This document shows positions 6,221-11,450 of a stretch of 11,450 nt of DNA, one piece after another. Source of the stretch: an uncultured Eubacteriales bacterium (lineage in GTDB: Bacteria; Bacillota; Clostridia; Oscillospirales; Acutalibacteraceae). A program made the translations under genes and the position numbers. Position 1 is the stretch's first letter. The number at the start of each line of letters is the position of its first letter. Where the stretch lies: contig ONEU01000046.1 in the NCBI GenBank assembly GCA_900316925.1, positions 1-11,450 on the forward strand. The letters run 5' to 3'. Below the pieces are notes generated by a model, which saw only the letters and a list, made by a program, of their open reading frames with translations, was not told the origin of the DNA and ran no database searches.

Positions 6221-6263
6221 AGGCACGGTTACTCTGAATCGAGTAACCGTGCCTTGTTATTTT
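6221..6263. terminator. Strong bidirectional terminator between converging units
   Basis: AGGCACGGTTACTC (6221-6234) and GAGTAACCGTGCCT (6241-6254) form a perfect 14-base stem with loop TGAATC. TGTTATTTT follows on the plus strand and GTTTTTCGG on the minus strand. It ends the plus-strand MetH-like unit and the minus-strand argS operon, whose stop is at 6301. Confidence 0.93.
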
Positions 6264-6300
6264 ACATAATTGCTGCTGAACATTCCCTGTAGCTTGCCGG

Positions 6301-7986
6301 TCACATGGAAGTAGGAGCGGTGATTTTGAAGAGGGAGAGGATGTTGGCAATGACGGTGCGGGCGGCAAGGCAGAGGGACAGTCTTGCCTGCATCAGGGAG
6401 AGGTCCTCGTTTTTGACGCGGCACGCATTGTAGAATTTGTGGAAGAGGGTCGCCACTTCATACACATAGCGGGTGATACGGGAAGGATCATAGTCTTTGG
6501 CGGCGGATACGATCTCCTCCGGCAGGCAGGCGAGCTTGTTGATAAGGTCAATCTCCTCGCTGGCTGTCAGGAGGGAAAGCTCTTCCGCAGTGCATACGCG
6601 GGGGGTGATGCCCTCGGCTTCCAGGGTTTTCAGGATGTTGCAGATACGCGCGTGTGCGTACTGGACATAGTATACCGGGTTCTGGGAGGACTGGTCGATG
6701 GCAAGATCGAGGTCAAATTCCAGGGGGGTGTTGGCTTCACGCAGATTGAAGAAATAGCGGGCGGCGTCGATGGGAATCTCGTCCAGCAGGGTGACCAGGG
6801 TGATTGCTTTGCCGCTGCGCTTGGACAGCTTTACACGCTCGCCGTCCTTTACCAGGAAGACCATCTGCATGAGAACGACATCCAGACGGGAGGCGTCTAC
6901 CCCTAGCGCCGTCAGAGCCGCTTTCAGACGGGGAACATAACCGTGATGGTCAGCACCCAGGACGTCAATGGCAATGTCAAAATTCCTGGTGACGAGTTTG
7001 TCGTAGTGATAGGCAATGTCCGGCACGACATAAGTGGGAAGTCCGTTGGAACGCACCAGTACAAAGTCCTTGTCGGCACCGAAGTCGGATGCCCTGAACC
7101 ATACGGCCCCCTCCTGTTCGTAGGTGTAGCCCTTCTCGGTGAGGAGTGAAACGATGTTCCTGACGGCACCGCTGTTGTGCAGGGTGCTCTCACGGAACCA
7201 ACGGTCGTATTTGATACGGTATTTCAGCAGGTCACGCTCCAGACCGGCAATGTTCAGGGGCAGAGCGTAATCTACCAGTGCCTTGCGGCGTTCCTCGGAG
7301 GGAGCGTCGGCGTATTTGTCACCGTACTTCTCCGCAAAGGCGGCGGCATGGTCGATGATGTCCTGTCCGTGGTAGGCGTCCTCCGGCAGCTCATAGCCTT
7401 CCTTGTACATCTGGAGATAGCGGATCTCCAGGGAGGTGGCGAATTTTTCAATCTGGTTGCCGGCGTCGTTGATGTAGAACTCTCTGGAGACGTTATAACC
7501 GGCGGCTTCGAGGACGGCTGCGAGTGAATCGCCGAGAGCGCCGCCTCTTGCGTTGCCGACGTGCATGGGACCGGTGGGGTTCGCGGAGACAAATTCCACG
7601 AGGACACGCTTGCCGGAGCCGTAATCGGAACGGCCGTAGGCTTCTCCCTGTTCACGGATATCGTTGAGTACGGCAGCGTAGAAGGAGCTGTCGTAGAAGA
7701 AGTTCATAAAGCCCGGACCGGCGATCTCAGAACGGGAGAGCATGGTGCCGGTGAGGTCAAGGTGCTGGGTGATGATCTCAGCAATCTTTCTCGGGGCATT
7801 GCGGAAGGCTCTGGCGGAGACCATTGCCGCATTGGAAGCGAGGTCGCCGTGAGAGCGGTCGGCGGGGATCTCAATGGTAAAGGCGGGCATCTCTGCCTGG
7901 GGGAGCAGGCCCTCCTGCTGTGCCTTTTCCACAGCGGCGGTGATGGCTGCCCGGAGCTTATTCACAATCTGTTGTGCAATGGACAT
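6301..7986 (-). CDS. argS: Arginyl-tRNA synthetase
   Basis: A class I aminoacyl-tRNA synthetase that charges tRNA-Arg with arginine in the cytoplasm. With the ATG at 7986 the protein has 561 residues, normal for the family. This start is chosen because MSIAQQIVNKL follows a strong GGAGG 8-12 bases upstream; the frame stays open 22 codons further but without a matching ribosome site. Visible parts are the N-terminal additional domain with IEIPADRSHGDLASNAA (about 38-54), the HIGH-type motif PTGPMHVGNARGG (137-149), the KMSKS-type motif VKLSKRSGK (385-393) and the C-terminal DALR anticodon-binding domain from about 435 (NPVYYVQYAHAR). It is the last gene of the ddl-murI-ywiB-like-argS operon, and its start lies 29 bases inside the end of the preceding gene. 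Confidence 0.97.
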   Translation of the reverse strand: MSIAQQIVNKLRAAITAAVEKAQQEGLLPQAEMPAFTIEIPADRSHGDLASNAAMVSARAFRNAPRKIAEIITQHLDLTGTMLSRSEIAGPGFMNFFYDSSFYAAVLNDIREQGEAYGRSDYGSGKRVLVEFVSANPTGPMHVGNARGGALGDSLAAVLEAAGYNVSREFYINDAGNQIEKFATSLEIRYLQMYKEGYELPEDAYHGQDIIDHAAAFAEKYGDKYADAPSEERRKALVDYALPLNIAGLERDLLKYRIKYDRWFRESTLHNSGAVRNIVSLLTEKGYTYEQEGAVWFRASDFGADKDFVLVRSNGLPTYVVPDIAYHYDKLVTRNFDIAIDVLGADHHGYVPRLKAALTALGVDASRLDVVLMQMVFLVKDGERVKLSKRSGKAITLVTLLDEIPIDAARYFFNLREANTPLEFDLDLAIDQSSQNPVYYVQYAHARICNILKTLEAEGITPRVCTAEELSLLTASEEIDLINKLACLPEEIVSAAKDYDPSRITRYVYEVATLFHKFYNACRVKNEDLSLMQARLSLCLAARTVIANILSLFKITAPTSM

Positions 7987-8416
7987 GGTTGTTGGCCTCC
8001 TTGATCGTAAGATGAAGTTCGTTGGTGCTGGCAAGCTCTGCCTGGATATCAATGGAATAGCGTACCTCTAACTCTCCGCCGTTGTCGTTCAGATCAATGC
8101 GGATGCTCTCGGTGTAGATGCCGAGGGAGAGACTGCCGTAGGGGGTGTAATATTCGCACTTGTGGCGTTCGCCCTTTTCGAGGATGAGCTGGTGGCGCTC
8201 TTCGCCGCCCTTCATAATGGTCACAACCCCGTCGGTATCCACCTTGACGGTGGTGCGGTACACGCGGTCGGGGTAATTGGCGTCGTATTCCTTATATGTA
8301 ATATAGCGGCTCCCGTTTTTGGTGACATAGGAAGCCGACGTCTGCAGCTCAATGCTGTCGGATTCTCCGTCTACCGTCTGCTTGCCTGTAACGGAGAGAA
8401 TATAGTTTTCTTCCAT
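7958..8416 (-). CDS. DUF1934 / YwiB-like protein (152 aa)
   Basis: A small soluble protein of the DUF1934 family, predicted to form a beta barrel; its biochemical function is not known. The ATG at 8416 follows AAGGAAGGATCGC, a good ribosome site, and gives 152 residues starting MEENYILSVTG. The family pattern is seen in alternating beta strands: DSIELQTSASYVTKNGSRYITYKEY (here split as residues 16-25, then 26-40), the VVTIMKGG segment (about 67-74) where other members have a conserved Arg, and YYTPYGSLSLGIYTESI (about 90-106). B. subtilis ywiB sits directly before argS, the same arrangement as here. The gene begins 32 bases after murI and overlaps argS by 29 bases, so the argS ribosome site is inside this coding region. 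The C-terminal tail NNHVHCTTDCE is likely not part of the fold. Confidence 0.85.
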   Translation of the reverse strand: MEENYILSVTGKQTVDGESDSIELQTSASYVTKNGSRYITYKEYDANYPDRVYRTTVKVDTDGVVTIMKGGEERHQLILEKGERHKCEYYTPYGSLSLGIYTESIRIDLNDNGGELEVRYSIDIQAELASTNELHLTIKEANNHVHCTTDCE

Positions 8417-8448
8417 GCGATCCTTCCTTTTTCTGGTAGTACGGTGGG

Positions 8449-9261
8449 TCAGGTGTTCAGGTCGATATGGGAGACCTCCCTGGCGACGGTGCGCCCGAGG
8501 AAGATCTCGGCGGTGCGGCGGAAGTCGTCCACGGTATCGCTGACATAGTAATGACAGCTGCCCGGGGTATTGCTCCGGGAGAGAAGCCCCTGCTTTTGGA
8601 GGATATCCGCAGCCCACAGAGCCGTCTCACGGCCGGAGTCGATGAGGGTGACATTCTCGCCGAGGTACTGGGAAATGGCGTCGGCAATGATCGGGAAGTG
8701 GGTGCAGCCCAGGATGAGGGTGTCGATCTTCTGCTTCTTCATGGGGGCGAGATAGCGCTCCACCACCAGCTTCACGATATCGTCATCCGCCGAGACAAAG
8801 CCGTTTTCCACCAGCGATACAAACAGCGGGCAATCCTGCTGATAGACCGTGATATCACAGCTCTGGCGGAGGATCTCCTTCTTATAGGAGCCGCTCTGGA
8901 CGGTAGCGGAGGTACCGATCACGCCCACACGGCCGTTGCGGGTAGCCCTGACAGCGGCGGTTGCCGTGGGGATGACCACGCCTGTGAACGGCACCGGCAG
9001 CTCGTCTGCAAGACCTGTTGCCACGGAACTGACCGTTCCGCAGGCGGCAATCACCATCTTCACGCCCTGAGAGAGCAGGAAATCCGCGTCCTGCTCGGCA
9101 TATTTCACAATGGTGCTGCGGCTGCGGGTACCGTAGGGTACACGGGCGGTATCACCAAAATAGATAATGTTTTCGTTGGGCAGCACCTGTGTGAGCTGTT
9201 TGACAGCGGTCAGGCCGCCCAATCCGGAATCAAAGATTCCAATGGCGTTTTCAGACATCAT
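8449..9261 (-). CDS. murI: Glutamate racemase
   Basis: Cofactor-independent racemase that converts L-glutamate to D-glutamate, the second residue of the peptidoglycan stem peptide. The 270 residues are full length. Residues 9-16 give IFDSGLGG with the substrate-binding Asp11-Ser12. The first catalytic cysteine is Cys74 in IAACGTVSS, and the second is Cys186 in LILGCTHFP, followed by His188. The usual AACNTAS form is changed to AACGTVSS, a variant I believe is common in clostridial members. YFGDTARVPYG (34-44) is the conserved substrate loop. Its ATG overlaps the ddl stop codon by 4 bases (ATGA), so translation is probably coupled. It is the second gene of the operon. Confidence 0.96.
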   Translation of the reverse strand: MMSENAIGIFDSGLGGLTAVKQLTQVLPNENIIYFGDTARVPYGTRSRSTIVKYAEQDADFLLSQGVKMVIAACGTVSSVATGLADELPVPFTGVVIPTATAAVRATRNGRVGVIGTSATVQSGSYKKEILRQSCDITVYQQDCPLFVSLVENGFVSADDDIVKLVVERYLAPMKKQKIDTLILGCTHFPIIADAISQYLGENVTLIDSGRETALWAADILQKQGLLSRSNTPGSCHYYVSDTVDDFRRTAEIFLGRTVAREVSHIDLNT

Positions 9262-10331
9262 TTACCGGCCCTTTCAAATGCGTATTGAATGAGTGTTTCG
9301 ATCAGATCGCTGCCCTCCAGACCGTCTGCGGCCTTAAGCTTGGGGTACATACTGATGGAGGTAAAGCCGGGAAGGGTGTTGATCTCGTTGAGCAGCACAC
9401 GGCCGTCCTCCGTCACGAAGAAGTCCACCCGGGAGAGTCCGGTGCAGCCGATGGCACGGTAGGCTTTCAGGGCGGTGGCCTTTACCGTTTCCTGGAGCTC
9501 CGTGCTGATCTTTGCCGGGATGAAGAGCTGGGACTGGGCGTTATTGTATTTGGCGTCGTAATCATAAAATTCGCTGGCAGGAGCAATCTGTCCGGGGACG
9601 GATGCCACCGGCTCATCATTGCCCATGACCGCACATTCTACCTCGTAGCCGACGATGTTTTCTTCGATGACCAGCTTGCTGTCCTCTTTGGCGGCCAGCT
9701 CGATGGCTTTTTGCAGCTCGTCACGGTCATGTGCCTTGCTGATGCCCACCGATGAACCTGCATTGGCAGGCTTGACAAAAACCGGATAGCCCTTCAGCTC
9801 GTTTTCTACCTGATCGAGATATTTCCGGGGGTTCTTCTGATAGTCGGAAGCATAGAACCAGGTGAAAGCGGCCTGATCAATGCCGAAATGCTCCAGCAGG
9901 ATATTGGTCACAGCCTTGTCCATGCAGCCGGCGGATGCCAGTACGCCGCAGCCTACATACGGGATGCCCGAAAGCTCAAAAAGTCCCTGGATGGTGCCGT
10001 CCTCGCCGTTTTTGCCGTGCAGCACCGGGAAAATCACGTCCAGCGGTACAATGCTGCTGGTGCTGCCGTCAAGCACCACCATGCCCCCCACCGTGGGTGC
10101 CGGTGCGATAAAAGCACGCTTGTTGCCGGCGTCGTGTTCCCAGCTTCCGTCCGCAATGGCGTCAACAGGACCCGAGTAGAGCAGCCATCTTCCCTGCTTG
10201 GTAATGCCGATGGTGTAGATGTTGTATTTGTCAGCCGGAATGTTTTGGATCACATAGGAGGCCGAAACTCTTGAGACCTCATGCTCGGAGGACTTTCCGC
10301 CGAAAATCACGGCGATGCTTTTTTTCTGCAC
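9258..10331 (-). CDS. ddl: D-alanine--D-alanine ligase
   Basis: ATP-grasp ligase that joins two D-alanines for the end of the peptidoglycan stem peptide. I place the start at the GTG at 10331 (357 residues, beginning MQKKSIAVIFGGK), because GGAG at 10342-10345 is 10 bases upstream. Another in-frame GTG at 10340 is only 1 base from that site and is unlikely. Motifs in the 357-residue numbering: SSEHEVS (14-20), HGKNGEDG (105-112), the ATP-grasp KPANAGSSVGI (187-197), omega-loop EFYDYDAKY (254-262) and the metal-binding NEINTLPGF (315-323). The Tyr-containing omega loop fits a true D-Ala-D-Ala enzyme rather than the VanA-type D-lactate ligases. It is first in the operon, behind a promoter and a structured leader, and overlaps murI by 4 bases. 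Confidence 0.95.
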   Translation of the reverse strand: MQKKSIAVIFGGKSSEHEVSRVSASYVIQNIPADKYNIYTIGITKQGRWLLYSGPVDAIADGSWEHDAGNKRAFIAPAPTVGGMVVLDGSTSSIVPLDVIFPVLHGKNGEDGTIQGLFELSGIPYVGCGVLASAGCMDKAVTNILLEHFGIDQAAFTWFYASDYQKNPRKYLDQVENELKGYPVFVKPANAGSSVGISKAHDRDELQKAIELAAKEDSKLVIEENIVGYEVECAVMGNDEPVASVPGQIAPASEFYDYDAKYNNAQSQLFIPAKISTELQETVKATALKAYRAIGCTGLSRVDFFVTEDGRVLLNEINTLPGFTSISMYPKLKAADGLEGSDLIETLIQYAFERAGK

Positions 10332-10398
10332 TGATACCACTCTCCATCATTTGTTTGAGCACCCCTTGGGGCGACTGTTATTATAATGTAGTATAAGA

Positions 10399-10430
10399 CG
10401 GCGCCGGGGCAGAATGCCCAATCAGCGCCG
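10399..10430 (-). promoter_or_regulatory. Stem-loop in the ddl leader
   Basis: CGGCGC (10399-10404) pairs with GCGCCG (10425-10430), and an inner GGGC/GCCC stem (10407-10410 with 10416-10419) caps it with loop AGAAT. It lies in the transcribed leader between the promoter and the ddl start. On the minus strand it is followed by TCTTATACT, a poor terminator tail, so attenuation is possible but not shown. Confidence 0.55.
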
Positions 10431-10448
10431 GTTTGCCTGCAATTACTT

Positions 10449-10477
10449 ATCATAGCACATTTTATGCCTTCGTGCAA
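10449..10477 (-). promoter_or_regulatory. Sigma-A promoter of the ddl-murI-ywiB-argS operon
   Basis: On the minus strand TTGCAC (10472-10477) and TATGAT (10449-10454) are 17 bases apart, with TGC directly before the -10 (extended -10). Transcription would start near 10442, giving a leader of about 110 bases. A second possible -10 (TATAAT, 10380-10385) lies closer to the gene but has no matching -35. Confidence 0.7.
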
Positions 10478-10590
10478 TTCCTCTTTGCAATCGCACACCC
10501 CCTCTCAATGAGAACATCTTTCGATATCCCCGGAGCTTTTGTGCAAAACGACGAATATGAGGATAAATTTATGATAAATACGAAAAACAC

Positions 10591-10619
10591 TTGATTTTTT
10601 CCAAAGCAGATGGTAGAAT
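10591..10619 (+). promoter_or_regulatory. Sigma-A promoter of the NlpC/P60 gene
   Basis: TTGATT (10591-10596) and TAGAAT (10614-10619) are 17 bases apart, with TGG before the -10 (extended -10). Transcription from about 10626 would leave a leader of nearly 150 bases before the ATG at 10774, longer than any other leader in the window. Confidence 0.75.
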
Positions 10620-10668
10620 AAAGGAAATTGTTACAGATTTGAAATAATTATTCAAGCATTGAAACTTT

Positions 10669-10734
10669 TTAACAACAATTTGTTTTATTTTGTTAATTTC
10701 GTCAAAGATGCCTGAAAACAGGCTCTGATTCAGG
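10669..10734 (+). promoter_or_regulatory. Inverted repeats in the NlpC/P60 leader
   Basis: TTAACAA (10669-10675) is inverted at TTGTTAA (10690-10696). Further on, GCCTG-AAAA-CAGGC (10710-10723) forms a short hairpin, while CCTGAA (10711-10716) can instead pair with TTCAGG (10729-10734). The last two structures share bases and exclude one another. No named riboswitch pattern was recognised. Confidence 0.45.
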
Positions 10735-10773
10735 TTTCATGCAACTGAGAAGTCGAAAGGGGACACATTGACA

Positions 10774-11450
10774 ATGACAAAGAAGCTGGTCAAGAAGACG
10801 ATCGCCATTGTACTTTCCGCCATGATCGCTGCATTGATGCTGATCACCGGTGCACCGATTGCCTCTGCTGAAGTGCCTACCAATGTGGGACTGGCAGCAC
10901 ACGCGCTGAAAGCTTACAGAGAGGGCTGGAGCTATGTATGGGGCGGCACCTCCTACGGAGCCGTTGACTGCTCCGGTCTGATTTATTCCTACTACGGTGT
11001 GGGCGGATGCAGAGTGGATATGCTCGGTTCCTCCAGTGAATGGGGCTATGTGAGCAACGGTATCCCCCGTGTACACGGTCTGGGTCTGCATCATCCGGGT
11101 CATGTCGGCGTATATATCGGTTCCGGCGTGGCAGTCGATGCAAGAGACGAATACTGGGGCGTTGTCTATCACAATGTTAACAATAAGAACTGGAACGAGT
11201 GGTTCAAGATCGCAGGCGTTTCCTATCCGTACAGCGGCTGGGTACTGCTTGACGGTGAATCCTACTACTATGAAGGCGGTCAGTATATCGTGGATACCTC
11301 CAGAACACTGGACGGCGTGACCTACACCTTCGACAGCGCCGGCGTATCCGATATCGCACCTCCCTCCAGCGCTTATCAGGCAACCGATTATTCTACACCT
11401 TCCAGTCAGCAGACTTCCAACGACAATGGCTGGGATGATGATGACGATGA
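10774..11450 (+). CDS. Secreted NlpC/P60 peptidoglycan hydrolase (3' end outside window)
   Basis: A secreted cysteine peptidase of the NlpC/P60 type, expected to cut peptide bonds in the peptidoglycan stem. The ATG at 10774 follows GAAAGGGG with about 11 bases spacing. Residues 1-32 are a classic signal peptide: a KKLVKK start, a hydrophobic core at 9-28, and an ASA cleavage site before Glu33. The catalytic domain covers about 36-158, with Cys66 in AVDCSGLIY and His110 in PGHVGVYIG. The usual third residue region reads AVDARDEYWGVVY (120-132), with VDA in place of the frequent IHA. Residues 155-192 (GWVLLDGESYYYEGG, then DGVTYTFDSAGV) resemble choline-binding-type wall repeats. A Ser/Gln-rich stretch and an Asp run (from residue 221) follow, and the frame is still open at codon 225. 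No stop is visible in the window. Confidence 0.9.
   Translation, partial: MTKKLVKKTIAIVLSAMIAALMLITGAPIASAEVPTNVGLAAHALKAYREGWSYVWGGTSYGAVDCSGLIYSYYGVGGCRVDMLGSSSEWGYVSNGIPRVHGLGLHHPGHVGVYIGSGVAVDARDEYWGVVYHNVNNKNWNEWFKIAGVSYPYSGWVLLDGESYYYEGGQYIVDTSRTLDGVTYTFDSAGVSDIAPPSSAYQATDYSTPSSQQTSNDNGWDDDDD

Larger units (their letters stand above)
10332..10773. other. Divergent intergenic region between ddl operon and NlpC/P60 gene
   Basis: These 442 bases hold no convincing gene. The left half carries the ddl operon leader and promoter. The right half, from about 10530, is strongly A+T-rich and carries the plus-strand NlpC/P60 promoter and a long leader with several inverted repeats. Between 10480 and 10560 I see no clear element. 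Confidence 0.7.

Noticed and set aside
8467..9288. A 273-codon plus-strand open frame opposite murI
   Set aside because: A shadow of murI, which has full catalytic motifs; the shadow has no family features.
9258..10331. A vancomycin-resistance type ligase (VanA/VanB)
   Set aside because: The omega loop EFYDYDAKY fits D-Ala-D-Ala ligases, and no vanH, vanX or two-component genes are nearby.
10362..10371. CCCCTTGGGG as a standalone hairpin or terminator
   Set aside because: The arms are only four bases with almost no loop, and no T run follows; mentioned only as part of the ddl leader.
10307..10498. A 63-codon minus-strand frame upstream of ddl as a leader peptide
   Set aside because: It starts upstream of the mapped-looking promoter at 10449-10477, so its own start codon would not be on the transcript.
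10626..10773. A c-di-AMP (ydaO-type) or c-di-GMP riboswitch before the NlpC/P60 gene
   Set aside because: The conserved G-rich and A-rich core blocks of these classes are not visible; the leader is mostly A and T.

Overview
The window looks like chromosomal DNA from a gut-type Gram-positive member of the Clostridia, most likely Ruminococcaceae or a close relative. This rests on moderate G+C coding regions with A+T-rich intergenic DNA, strong AGGAGG-like ribosome sites, sigma-A type promoters with extended -10 boxes, a ywiB-like (DUF1934) gene directly upstream of argS, and secreted NlpC/P60 and L,D-transpeptidase wall enzymes. The taxonomic call is inference from gene content, not from a search.

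Layout, left to right. (1) Positions 1-88 hold two terminator hairpins built on the same 16-base sequence, probably ending a gene beyond the left edge. (2) 97-2477, minus strand: a two-gene ABC exporter operon, ATPase then permease, with a 4-base overlap. (3) 2478-2853: a divergent promoter region with a long imperfect hairpin. (4) 2854-4327, plus strand: a membrane-anchored L,D-transpeptidase (YkuD fold), a terminator, then a small four-helix membrane protein of unknown function. (5) 4371-4454, minus strand: tRNA-Leu(UAA) with its own promoter, separated from the previous gene by a bidirectional terminator. (6) 4690-6130, plus strand: a two-gene unit coding for a degenerate methionine-synthase-like protein and an 81-residue membrane protein. 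(7) 6221-6263: a strong bidirectional terminator between converging units. (8) 6301-10331, minus strand: a tight operon ddl - murI - ywiB-like - argS. (9) From 10774, plus strand: a secreted NlpC/P60 hydrolase that runs off the right edge.

Cell-wall metabolism is the common theme. ddl and murI supply the D-Ala-D-Ala and D-Glu units of the peptidoglycan stem peptide. The L,D-transpeptidase would cross-link or modify stem peptides, and the NlpC/P60 protein would cut them. argS and the DUF1934 gene share the ddl/murI transcript, which couples a tRNA-charging enzyme to wall-precursor genes.

The least ordinary item is the 390-residue protein at 4690-5862. It follows the homocysteine S-methyltransferase domain and then the first part of a pterin-binding domain of MetH, but the paired zinc cysteines are replaced and the second domain stops early. 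It is a good candidate for a pseudoenzyme or a repurposed fold. I see no phage, transposon, CRISPR array or defence system here; most of the window is ordinary core chromosome.
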